Assembly: GCA_027488055.1 (NCBI GenBank)
Contig: JAIYCK010000236.1
Span: forward strand, 1 to 10,489
DNA: 10,489 nucleotides
Direction of reading: 5' to 3'
DNA from: Flavobacteriales bacterium
Lineage (GTDB): Bacteria > Bacteroidota > Bacteroidia > Flavobacteriales_D > Sanyastnellaceae
Part shown: piece after piece, positions 1 to 7,277 of the stretch
How positions within the stretch are numbered: the stretch's first letter is position 1
Layout of the letters: each line of letters starts with the position of its first letter
The notes under the pieces: generated by a model
Databases searched by the model: none
What the model was told of the DNA's origin: nothing
Seen by the model: only the letters and a program-made list of their open reading frames with translations
Position numbers and translations under genes: made by a program

Positions 1-2339
1 CGGATACTTGGACGGGCCAAGTTTTGGCTGAAGCTCATGCGAAGATTGGACTGCACGCCTTTTGGAGTGATGTGGGTGTAAATTAGATTGGCGCTTGGTA
101 GGATGTCAAATTGTTGGATATCTGCTGAGTTGACATATGGAAACCCACCCACATTCAAACGACGAGGGTCGTTACGCTCGTAGTTCATTTGATTGTACTT
201 GTCTACGTCGGTGAAGATATCAGTATATTCACCACGCACACCCGCAGAAATACGCCATTTTGTATTGATGGCATAATCCGTCATGAGGTAAATCGAATGA
301 ACATTCGAGTATCCAAAGCTGTGATTTCGATCGGTATAGAAATCCTCGTATTTGAAATCTGTAATACCATCTTGCATGGTGAAACGATTGGCGGACATAT
401 AGGTGTCCAAGTCATCATTCGTCAATGGATCTAAAAACGTATTGTTACCGAGCATGACACGGTATTCATCGTTGTCAATCTTTCTATCGTTGCGGAAAGT
501 ACCACCGCCAAATTTTAATTTGCGTGTGAGTGAAGTGGTTGAATTGGCCAAGGGCATCTCCAAGGCTATGCGCGTATCAAATGCATTTTCATCCAAGAAA
601 CGATAATAACGACGAATACCATCTCCAGCAGTCGGTGAAAATTGATATGAAACGATGGTGTCATCGCGCATAACATACAGGTATTGAATGGCCTTGAAGT
701 CAGGCGCTATACTTCTTCCGTCGGTGTAAGAAGTGTTGAAGTCAATTTTAATTTTTTTACTTGGAATGTAGTGAGAGCTTCCCAATTGGTAGATCAACTG
801 ACGACGTTGCTCATAGAAGATATTGTTGGTCACGTCGATGTCCTGGTATTCGGCTGGTAGACGGATGGAAGTATAATTCGCTACATCATTATTTCCGATG
901 ATGTTCGGCATGAACAAGAGCGAGATTTTGTTGAATTCATTGAGCTTCAAGGAGGCACTCATCAACGCGCTCCATGCGTTGGTCTCGCGACTGATTTTGG
1001 CATATTCCTGAATGTCAAAAGGAAAACCAAGGGTTTCATCGCCCACACGCTGCGAGATACCATTGGGGTCATAGCGCTGGCTCGAAGAGTATTTGAAGCC
1101 AACCATAAATCCAAGTTCGCGTTTGAACAATTTGATTTGATTCCCAATACTGAAAGACTGCGAATTGTTCAAAGGCGCTTTGCGCATCACTGTATTCCAA
1201 CGGTTGCTGAAACCGTTGTCATAGTTCTTACCGTTTGGATTGATACGGTTGAAAGCGAGGGGTCTGTATATTGAATTGTACTGAGCTGTAGCTGCATCAG
1301 CGGCTTCGTCATCATTGATCTGAGCGTCGCCCAAAAGGCCCAATTGCACGAGTCCCATGCGGAAGTACAGGTCACCCTGTGAATTTCCTTCGCTCCATCC
1401 ACTGACGCCCATGTTATTGAAATATTCTCCAAGGCCCAAGGCCACCATTTCCTGATACTCTGTAGGAGCTAGATTAGGCGCTACAATAGGCACATCCTCG
1501 CGGATACGCAAGCCATTGTCATAACCAAGCCAGTCGGTAGAACTTCTTTCCGAGCTGATCATGTCCTTGAAAGTGGTCTGTGTATTGTATCCAATTTGTG
1601 ATTCCAGCTGAATCAACAATTTGTCTGGAAAGTCTTTGGTTTCGACAGAGATATACGCACCGGCCCAATCACCCGGCAAATCAGGGCTGTATGTCTTACT
1701 GATTACAATATTATCCACCAATGAGTTGGGGAAGATATCCAACTTGATGTTATTGGTCATCGGATCCAATGTGGGGATACGCGAACCATTCAATGTCGTA
1801 CGCACATAACGGTCACCAATGCCTCGCACAGTAATCAAACCGCCATTGGTCGAAACTCCAGATACACGCGCGATGGAGTTGATTACGTTGGCATCACCTG
1901 TTTTCTTGATGGTTTCAGACGAAATGTAGTCGATGCTCACACTTGCATTTCTTTTGATACGTTCCATGTAGTTGTCAGAAGAGCGAACTGCGCGCGCCAC
2001 GACAGTAACTTCATCCTTCAAAATGGACTTTTCCAAAAGCACATATTCTTTGGAGCGGACTTCGTTTTTGCTCAATGCAAGGGTGTCACGAAGATCTTCG
2101 AAACCCATATAGGCAATGTACAATTCATAACTTTTGCTGTCGGGCAAAACGAGTTTGAAGTAGCCATCGAAATCGGAAATAGCCGCAAGGTTATCTGATC
2201 CAGTGATACGAACCACCACACCTACAACTGGATTTCCATTGGCCTCTGTAATATGTCCATTGATAGTTCCTTGCGCACTAGCAGCAAACGCTACACCAAT
2301 CGCACACAAGAAGGACAATATAATTTTTTCGAATGACAT
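1..2339 (-). CDS. TonB-dependent outer-membrane receptor, C-terminus cut by window edge
   Basis: Open reading frame read from the ATG at 2339 with no stop to the left edge, giving about 779 residues. Residues 1-23 are a Sec signal peptide (hydrophobic core, then ASAQ). Residues about 24-105 look like a carboxypeptidase-regulatory-like beta-sandwich (GTINGHITEANGNPVVGVVV, then SDFDGYFKL). A TonB plug follows at about 125-240, with RVSGVSTNGGLITVRGIGDR and, further on, VDNIVISKTYSPDLPGD. The rest is beta-barrel sequence. Near the left edge, NLRMSFSQNLARPSI matches the late-barrel region of this receptor type, so I infer that roughly 150-200 residues are missing. The protein should import an unknown substrate across the outer membrane using TonB energy. 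Nothing here identifies the ligand, and no SusD-like partner is visible. It lies 48 bp downstream of the secreted-protein gene on the same strand, probably in one operon. The family call is secure; the substrate is unknown. Confidence 0.93.
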   Translation of the reverse strand, partial: MSFEKIILSFLCAIGVAFAASAQGTINGHITEANGNPVVGVVVRITGSDNLAAISDFDGYFKLVLPDSKSYELYIAYMGFEDLRDTLALSKNEVRSKEYVLLEKSILKDEVTVVARAVRSSDNYMERIKRNASVSIDYISSETIKKTGDANVINSIARVSGVSTNGGLITVRGIGDRYVRTTLNGSRIPTLDPMTNNIKLDIFPNSLVDNIVISKTYSPDLPGDWAGAYISVETKDFPDKLLIQLESQIGYNTQTTFKDMISSERSSTDWLGYDNGLRIREDVPIVAPNLAPTEYQEMVALGLGEYFNNMGVSGWSEGNSQGDLYFRMGLVQLGLLGDAQINDDEAADAATAQYNSIYRPLAFNRINPNGKNYDNGFSNRWNTVMRKAPLNNSQSFSIGNQIKLFKRELGFMVGFKYSSSQRYDPNGISQRVGDETLGFPFDIQEYAKISRETNAWSALMSASLKLNEFNKISLLFMPNIIGNNDVANYTSIRLPAEYQDIDVTNNIFYEQRRQLIYQLGSSHYIPSKKIKIDFNTSYTDGRSIAPDFKAIQYLYVMRDDTIVSYQFSPTAGDGIRRYYRFLDENAFDTRIALEMPLANSTTSLTRKLKFGGGTFRNDRKIDNDEYRVMLGNNTFLDPLTNDDLDTYMSANRFTMQDGITDFKYEDFYTDRNHSFGYSNVHSIYLMTDYAINTKWRISAGVRGEYTDIFTDVDKYNQMNYERNDPRRLNVGGFPYVNSADIQQFDILPSANLIYTHITPKGVQSNLRMSFSQNLARPSI

Positions 2340-2387
2340 GAGTATATTAGATTATGCGTGTGACACAAACAGGTCGTCTTCGTGACT

Positions 2388-3233
2388 TTATGCTTTTTGA
2401 CTCTTTTTCTTTTTTTTCTTTTTCTTGCCGTGACTGGATCCTTCTAACGCAGGATGATACGTGGTTTGATCGATACCAGGCATATATGTATACTTGATGC
2501 TACGACCATCTGGAGTACCTATCATTAAGTTCAACTTATAATCCAATTTGCCTTTGGTGGTGAGTTGGGCGATCAACACAGAGTTGGTCGTAAGAGAGTC
2601 TACTCCAATGGCGCCCTTCCCAAAGCAAGCCCAAGCTCCATTGCTTACGCGCACTTCATTGCCTTTGGTAGCACTCATAAGATTGTATTCAGCCGAATCA
2701 GTTTTGAAAAATTGAGGGAATGGCAATGAATCCACATAGGCCATCCCATCACGTTCCCAGATCGGAATGAACTTCTTGCTTTTATTTTGAAAATAAGTTG
2801 GGTTCAAATGCATCATGGTATCCACGCCTGGCGTATCATATTTTTTTGGAATACCCATGTGTACTTGACTTGCAGCACCAATAGATAACCAAGAATCCAA
2901 TAAAAGCGTATTCTTTTTATAAGAGCGCAATGGAACGATATTGGCTTTGGCCTGTCCAGATTCTACGTGATTGTAAAATTTGGCATCACTCTTTATAATA
3001 AGGGGGGCTTCTTTCGTGCCAAACGCAGCCTGCACGCGATACCCTGGCTCAAGATCGACATAGATGCGGTATGTCACACTACCAGCTGGGATTTCCCCAG
3101 TGTGCATGGGGTCCCGAGCGTCATTCTTATCAGTGATATAATAAGTCTCCACAAAGATGCCTTCGAGACCCTCTTGGGCTGCCACGCCTTGCCAAATAGC
3201 AAGGGATATGGTTAAAAAAAGTAGTTGTTTCAT
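2388..3233 (-). CDS. Secreted protein of unknown function with C-terminal poly-lysine tail
   Basis: A 281-residue protein starting MKQLLFLTISLAIWQGVAAQ, a clear Sec signal peptide with probable cleavage after residue 19. The mature part begins with a segment containing VETYYITDKNDARD and AGSVTYRIYVDLEPGYRVQA (about residues 50-70). From memory, similar strings occur in other secreted Bacteroidota proteins, but I cannot name a domain. No catalytic motif, lipobox or type IX sorting domain is evident. The C-terminus is odd: eight consecutive lysines (about 270-277) followed by SQKA, encoded by an adenine-rich tract that includes an uninterrupted run of eight A on the coding strand. The gene precedes the TonB-dependent receptor by 48 bp on the same strand. 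That suggests co-transcription and possibly a periplasmic or outer-membrane job linked to the receptor, but this is inference from position only. Confidence 0.85.
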   Translation of the reverse strand: MKQLLFLTISLAIWQGVAAQEGLEGIFVETYYITDKNDARDPMHTGEIPAGSVTYRIYVDLEPGYRVQAAFGTKEAPLIIKSDAKFYNHVESGQAKANIVPLRSYKKNTLLLDSWLSIGAASQVHMGIPKKYDTPGVDTMMHLNPTYFQNKSKKFIPIWERDGMAYVDSLPFPQFFKTDSAEYNLMSATKGNEVRVSNGAWACFGKGAIGVDSLTTNSVLIAQLTTKGKLDYKLNLMIGTPDGRSIKYTYMPGIDQTTYHPALEGSSHGKKKKKKKKSQKA

Positions 3234-3240
3234 CGCACCG

Positions 3241-3248
3241 CAAACTTA
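3241..3248 (-). promoter_or_regulatory. Candidate -7 promoter element for the minus-strand operon
   Basis: On the minus strand this reads TAAGTTTG, a perfect match to the Bacteroidota -7 consensus TAnnTTTG. It ends only 7 bp before the ATG at 3233, so transcription would start at or next to the start codon and give an almost leaderless mRNA. I found no TTG -33 element at the usual spacing. The match could be chance. Confidence 0.3.
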
Positions 3249-3465
3249 AATTCAACAAAATGCGATAGAATGGGGTAGATGTTATTTGTGGATGAAGAAA
3301 AACGTTGTATGAGCGGACTAATATGTATTTATCGTTAAGAAAAAGTAAAGAAAGTAAGCTAATAGTAAGGAAAATCGGCTCTGCAAAAGGTGGTCGTTGT
3401 ATGCAATAATTCAGAGTAATAACGATCAAAATGACCTCCAAATGTGCTGTTATTGATTAATGGTG

Positions 3466-3473
3466 TATGTTTG
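3466..3473 (+). promoter_or_regulatory. Candidate -7 promoter element of the B12 operon
   Basis: TATGTTTG matches the Bacteroidota sigma-factor -7 consensus TAnnTTTG exactly. It ends 9 bp before the first base of the riboswitch P1 helix (3483), which is where the promoter should lie if the mRNA begins just upstream of the aptamer. The -33 element is poor: TTG at 3453-3455 is too close, and only GTG or CTG occur at the usual distance. A weak -33 is common in this phylum. Confidence 0.5.
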
Positions 3474-3482
3474 TGCCGATAT

Positions 3483-3653
3483 TGGTGATGTCGAGTGCTA
3501 CGCAATCGATGTCTTAAAATGGGAACTCCGGTCGAAGTCCGGGACTGTACCCGCAGCTGTAAGCATCATATAAGTTGTCTGCTTCAAAATCCACTGGCCG
3601 AGGCCGGGAAGGTGCACACAACGATGTAAGTCAGAAGACCTGCCATATCATTA
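3483..3653 (+). ncRNA. Cobalamin (vitamin B12) riboswitch
   Basis: The conserved core is present in order: GGGAACTCCGGTCGAAGTCC (3521-3540), then GGGACTGTACCCGCAGCTGT (3541-3560), then CCACTGG followed by GCCGGGAAGGTGC (3591-3615), and finally the B12 box AGTCAGAAGACCTGCC (3629-3644). The ends pair as a P1 helix: TTGGTGATGT-side bases 3483-3491 with 3645-3653, nine pairs including G-U wobbles. These are the signatures of the AdoCbl/Cbl-sensing riboswitch family. It sits 37 bp upstream of the BtuB-like gene, whose product is the expected target. By family knowledge, bound cobalamin should lower expression of the downstream transporter operon. I see no intrinsic terminator between aptamer and gene, so I infer control at translation initiation. 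Which cobalamin form it prefers cannot be told from the sequence by eye. Confidence 0.96.
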
Positions 3654-3662
3654 TAAGCTAAC

Positions 3663-3682
3663 CGAATCCGGGAAAAGATTCG
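3663..3682 (+). promoter_or_regulatory. Hairpin in front of btuB start, possible riboswitch expression platform
   Basis: CGAATC (3663-3668) pairs with GATTCG (3677-3682) around the loop CGGGAAAA. It ends 8 bp before the btuB ATG and has no following U-run, so it is not a terminator. The purine-rich loop lies where a ribosome-binding site would be, and its flank repeats CCGGGAA, which also occurs in the aptamer at 3604-3610. A role in ligand-dependent start-site masking is plausible but unproven. Confidence 0.4.
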
Positions 3683-3690
3683 AACGCACC

Positions 3691-5691
3691 ATGAAGAAGT
3701 TATTGTCCATATTCTCACTCCTGCAGTGGTATGTGTTGCCCGTATTGGCGCAACATGGTGATTCCCTTGCCTTGGGTTTCCTGTCCAAGGAGGTAGAAAT
3801 CCGATCGGAGCTCACCCATTCCAAAGACACGGTGAGTCTATCTAAAGAGATGACTTCAGTATCCACACATCTCGGGCAGTATCTTCAGTCGCATGGCTAT
3901 GGCCAAATTCAAGCATATGGTCCTGAGGGAACCTTGTGTTACTTGCGTTTCAGGGGGACATCTGCTGATCATACCACAGTGTATTGGAACGAAATACCTC
4001 TCAATTCCATCACCCTTGGAGGGATAGATGTGTCCATGGTACCTCTCTTTTTTGTGGATGGTGTGGAGTTGGATCGCACACAGCATCAAAGTAGCAGGCA
4101 ATGGAACAACGTGGGCAATGGATTATATCTCAGAAGTGGCAATCGAGGCGATGGGTATGGTTTTCATACTCGCATATTTCAATCAGCTAACACATTGAAC
4201 AATTTTACTACAGGTGCTGAAATGGGATGGAAGTTGGCGCTAAAGTCGAGACGGTCTAACTCCAACGTAAAAAAGGAGAACTGGGATTTGACAGGGACAA
4301 GCAGATTGTTGCATCAATCCATTTCAAATGACTTCCAATATATAGATCCCTTTCAATTGGAACGCCCGCGAATCACGCAAGTGCACAACAATGGCCTTAA
4401 TAAAGGATTCATGCAAAATCTAACCTTGAGTAGAGGCAATCTTCGTTGGGATGCCGATCTGTGGCTCCAAGAGAGAAGAATGGAATTGCCGCTTCGCATG
4501 GGACAACTTGGTCATTCTACCCAGCAACAAGATGATCAATTGTACCGAATGGTTGTTCGGTTTTCAAAAAGCAGTTCTAAATACCAATGGAATGCGGGAT
4601 ATGCAGAAAGCAATGAGAACTTGGTTTTCAGAGATCATTTGCAGTCAAATGGCGAATGGCTCATTGACTCGAAAGTGAAGTCAGTCAGCAGGCTCGCACA
4701 CGTCAAGGCAAGTTCCGGTGGACACAAGGATTTTCAATGGTCAGCCATGGCCATGGGTGTGCAGAATGAGGTCGAAAATACCAATTATAAGGATGATCGT
4801 TTTGAGCAGTATTATGCACAAACATCGGTGGATTTGAAATGGGAGTTTTTACGCAATACCTTGCTGGCAGGTGCACGCAAAGAATGGCGCACGAGTCAAA
4901 CCAAATGGAATTGGAATCTGGCCTTACAGCGCAGTGGTTACCTGCATTTTATGCGTTGTTCGTGGAAGTCTCAATTGCTTCTGGCACACCGGTTTCGAAC
5001 GCCTGATTTGAACGATCTTTATTGGGTGCCAGGCGGCAATCCGAATCTGCTTCCTGAGGAGGGACGGTCGTATGAGTGGCATTCAGACTTGACGTGGCGA
5101 TGCTCATCGAAATGCAGGATCAATACCAAATTCAATGCGTATCGCACCGCAATGCAAGATTTGATCATTTGGAGTCCTGCAGATGCCAATCAATGGTCAC
5201 CGCATAATGAGCAACATGTCGTATCGTCTGGTCTTGATGGGGTTATAACTGGAGAGTATGTGGGCACCAAGTGCCGCATTGATGTCAAACATCGCATCCA
5301 ATGGAATCAAAGTGTAAGCGATGGAAAGTTTTTACCGTACTCGCCCGAATGGATTCAATCTACACAGGTGAATTGCTCCGTCCAGTCATGGCGATTCGAG
5401 ATAAGTTATGTGTTCACCTCATTGCGCTATACCGATCAGGAGAACAAACGGATGCTGGCTTTGAACGAATATGCGTTGTGGAATGCAACTATACAGCGGC
5501 AATTGACCATGAACGGTCACACCGGTTATCTTTCAATGGGTGTCGTCAATGCCCTCAATACAGAGTTCCAAAGTGTGCGTGGTATCGCAATGCCAGGTCG
5601 ATACTTTCAATTGCAATTCAATTATCAATTTTCAAAAATTAAAAAGTCTACTCATGAAAACGAGATTATTGTGGATACTGATCGCTTCTAG
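3691..5691 (+). CDS. btuB: BtuB-like TonB-dependent cobalamin receptor
   Basis: A 666-residue outer-membrane receptor. Residues 1-20 are a signal peptide (MKKLLSIFSLLQWYVLPVLA, then QHG). A TonB plug follows at about 40-150, with LGQYLQSHGYGQIQAYGPEG, LRFRGTSADHTTVYWN and IPLNSITLGGIDVSMVP. The pattern RGTSADHTxVxWN is what I associate with Bacteroidota B12 receptors. The remainder is beta-barrel with many aromatic strand ends; GRYFQLQFNYQF near residue 648 looks like the normal last strand. The protein should move cobalamin or related corrinoids into the periplasm with TonB energy. The ligand is inferred mainly from the cobalamin riboswitch directly upstream. The frame continues 19 residues past the expected final Phe and overlaps the next gene by 38 bp, which is unusual: receptors of this type normally end at or within a few residues of that aromatic. 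The length otherwise fits the family. Confidence 0.92.
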   Translation: MKKLLSIFSLLQWYVLPVLAQHGDSLALGFLSKEVEIRSELTHSKDTVSLSKEMTSVSTHLGQYLQSHGYGQIQAYGPEGTLCYLRFRGTSADHTTVYWNEIPLNSITLGGIDVSMVPLFFVDGVELDRTQHQSSRQWNNVGNGLYLRSGNRGDGYGFHTRIFQSANTLNNFTTGAEMGWKLALKSRRSNSNVKKENWDLTGTSRLLHQSISNDFQYIDPFQLERPRITQVHNNGLNKGFMQNLTLSRGNLRWDADLWLQERRMELPLRMGQLGHSTQQQDDQLYRMVVRFSKSSSKYQWNAGYAESNENLVFRDHLQSNGEWLIDSKVKSVSRLAHVKASSGGHKDFQWSAMAMGVQNEVENTNYKDDRFEQYYAQTSVDLKWEFLRNTLLAGARKEWRTSQTKWNWNLALQRSGYLHFMRCSWKSQLLLAHRFRTPDLNDLYWVPGGNPNLLPEEGRSYEWHSDLTWRCSSKCRINTKFNAYRTAMQDLIIWSPADANQWSPHNEQHVVSSGLDGVITGEYVGTKCRIDVKHRIQWNQSVSDGKFLPYSPEWIQSTQVNCSVQSWRFEISYVFTSLRYTDQENKRMLALNEYALWNATIQRQLTMNGHTGYLSMGVVNALNTEFQSVRGIAMPGRYFQLQFNYQFSKIKKSTHENEIIVDTDRF

Positions 5692-6697
5692 TATCGTTGC
5701 TTGTAATAAAGATGGCGAGGAAGAGGAGCAGGTAGTCCAATCGGGTGTCAAAATATACGTCAGCAATGAAGGTAATTTCGGAGCCAGCAATGCGGATGTG
5801 TCTTATATTGATGCAGCAGGTGTAATACACAATGATGTCTACCAAGCAGTGAATGATATGCCACTCGGTGATGTATTGCAGTCCCTCTCATTGGACGGTA
5901 ATGTGGCGTATGCTGTGATGAACAACTCGAATAAAATCGCTGTATTCAATGCACAGAATTTCACAGCCATGCATACCATCGACGGACTCATTTATCCGAG
6001 GCATATTTTTCATTTGGATCAGAACAAGGCCTATGTTTCATCAGGCTCTGGTGCGGGCTTGGTGCATGTATTGAACAAATCAACTAACACCTTGGGCGCA
6101 GCCATTCCAGTGGGCAATGGTCCAGAGAATATGACCGCGACCAATGGATATTTATATGTTTGCAATAGCGGTGGATGGGGCGAAGACAATACGGTATCGG
6201 TGATTGATACAGAATCGGATCTTTTGGTTACAAATATCACAGTGTCTGATCAACCAGTAGATGCAGTGACAGATGCCAATGGCGATGTCTGGGTTTTATG
6301 CAAAGGCCAAACAATATATGACAATTCTTGGAATATCATAGGACACACGGATGCACTCCTTTGTCATATAGACCACGATGAAAATGAGGTAGTGACATTT
6401 TTCAACGTAGGCCAAAACGGCGATCATCCCTACTCAATGACCATTTCAAATAATGGACAAGATATTTACATAGCCAATGGCGATATCTACCACATGTCCA
6501 TCGACGGTATTGAATTGGAAACAATCATTGAAGGAGATTTTGCTACGGTCGACGTCATAGCTCAAAATGACTACTTGTGGTTGACAGGCGTAAATGATTT
6601 TGTAAATCCCGGCAGAGTATATGCCTATACGAAATCAGGTGCTTTGGTGCGATCCTACACTGCTGGCGTTGGTGCCAACGGCGTGGTTGGAAACTAA
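5654..6697 (+). CDS. btuG: BtuG-like surface lipoprotein, YncE/DUF5074-type beta-propeller
   Basis: A 347-residue protein. I chose the ATG at 5654 because it gives a perfect lipoprotein signal peptide, MKTRLLWILIASSIVAC, with lipobox IVAC and Cys17 as the lipidated residue. The upstream in-frame ATG at 5540 only adds out-of-frame btuB sequence. After the cysteine comes NKDGEEEE, a lysine plus acidic cluster resembling the Bacteroidota surface lipoprotein export signal, so I infer display on the cell surface. The body has repeated beta-propeller blades of YncE type: YVSNEGNFG, KIAVFNAQNF, YVCNSGGWGEDNTVSVID, QPVDAVTDANGDVWVL and DIYIANGDIYHM. In Bacteroides, BtuG is a seven-bladed propeller lipoprotein that binds B12 very tightly and hands it to BtuB. 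Fold, lipidation and position in a B12-riboswitch operon all fit that role, though cobalamin binding here is inferred. The 38-bp overlap with btuB suggests translational coupling. Confidence 0.85.
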   Translation: MKTRLLWILIASSIVACNKDGEEEEQVVQSGVKIYVSNEGNFGASNADVSYIDAAGVIHNDVYQAVNDMPLGDVLQSLSLDGNVAYAVMNNSNKIAVFNAQNFTAMHTIDGLIYPRHIFHLDQNKAYVSSGSGAGLVHVLNKSTNTLGAAIPVGNGPENMTATNGYLYVCNSGGWGEDNTVSVIDTESDLLVTNITVSDQPVDAVTDANGDVWVLCKGQTIYDNSWNIIGHTDALLCHIDHDENEVVTFFNVGQNGDHPYSMTISNNGQDIYIANGDIYHMSIDGIELETIIEGDFATVDVIAQNDYLWLTGVNDFVNPGRVYAYTKSGALVRSYTAGVGANGVVGN

Positions 6698-6724
6698 TTT
6701 TGATACCGATGTCACATGCTATAT

Positions 6725-6758
6725 TCCCACTCATTTGAGTGGGATTTTTTTATTTTTT
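6725..6758 (+). terminator. Intrinsic terminator of the btuB-btuG operon
   Basis: A perfect 8-bp stem, TCCCACTC (6725-6732) with GAGTGGGA (6737-6744), closes a four-base ATTT loop and is followed by TTTTTTTATTTTTT. It lies 28 bp after the btuG stop codon. On the minus strand the sequence after the stem is not U-rich, so it is a good terminator only for the plus-strand operon. Confidence 0.92.
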
Positions 6759-6761
6759 AAT

Positions 6762-7277
6762 TTAGGCCAACAACAACAGATGACCCAGATGGTGTTTGCA
6801 ATGCCACGCATACAAGGTTGTCGCATAGTCTAGGCTGAAGTCTTTTTGACTTTCGGGGTGGTAATACGTAAGCATCCGCTGTGCTGGAGTAAGCGAAGCC
6901 ATGAGGTGCGCGAGACGCGCATGAATGCCTTGTAACATTTGAAGACTAGCGCCAATGGGAAAGTGAAGCGAATCGGGCAATTCGACCCATGCATCTTGAA
7001 GGTAGGGCTTGATCGTAGGACTATTTTCTGTCAGCGTCCATTTGAATCGAGCCAAACAATGCATGTGACTATCGGCCAAATGATTTACAACTTGTCTGCC
7101 CGTCCAGCCATCAGGTCGATATGGTCTGTCAAGGGCTCCTTCGGGCAAAAACGCCAAGGTCTCTTGCAGCACAGCTGGAAATGTGGCGATGGTTGAAATC
7201 GCTTCTGTGATTGCATCATCTGAGAATTCACTGGGGGCTTGGAACCGGCCGATGGGATATTGGAGAGCTTCGTTCAT
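6762..7277 (-). CDS. bstA: YfiT/BstA-family bacillithiol transferase (DinB superfamily)
   Basis: A 171-residue protein with the family signature throughout: YPIGRFQAP at the N-terminus, YRPDGWTGRQVVNHLADSHM at about 53-72, RFKWTLTENSPTIKPYLQDA at about 77-96, and YAWHCKHHLGHLL near the C-terminus. His66, His159 and His163 have the same spacing as the three metal ligands I recall for Bacillus subtilis YfiT (His67, His160, His164), so the metal site appears intact. Family members are four-helix-bundle metalloenzymes proposed to transfer the low-molecular-weight thiol bacillithiol to electrophiles, a detoxification step in the cytoplasm. The protein ends just after the last helix and may lack the short tail some homologues carry. 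It is convergent with the B12 operon, its stop lying 17 bp beyond that operon's terminator stem, and is divergent from the TraB/GumN gene. It appears to be a single-gene unit. The family is secure; the actual thiol used here is not shown. Confidence 0.9.
   Translation of the reverse strand: MNEALQYPIGRFQAPSEFSDDAITEAISTIATFPAVLQETLAFLPEGALDRPYRPDGWTGRQVVNHLADSHMHCLARFKWTLTENSPTIKPYLQDAWVELPDSLHFPIGASLQMLQGIHARLAHLMASLTPAQRMLTYYHPESQKDFSLDYATTLYAWHCKHHLGHLLLLA

Noticed and set aside
3130..3441. 103-codon minus-strand frame across the start of the secreted-protein gene and the gap
   Set aside because: It overlaps a better-supported gene in another frame and shows no family resemblance or signal.
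5540..5653. In-frame upstream ATG that would lengthen the propeller lipoprotein by 38 residues
   Set aside because: It would bury the lipoprotein signal peptide inside the protein and is only btuB sequence read in another frame; the ATG at 5654 gives a perfect lipobox signal.
6725..6758. The btuG terminator acting also as terminator for the convergent bstA gene
   Set aside because: On the minus strand the stem is followed by ATATAGCATG rather than a U-run, so bidirectional use is not supported.
6765..6785. CAACAACAACA triplet repeat
   Set aside because: It encodes the leucine-rich C-terminus of the BstA-family protein on the minus strand and is too short to be a meaningful repeat.
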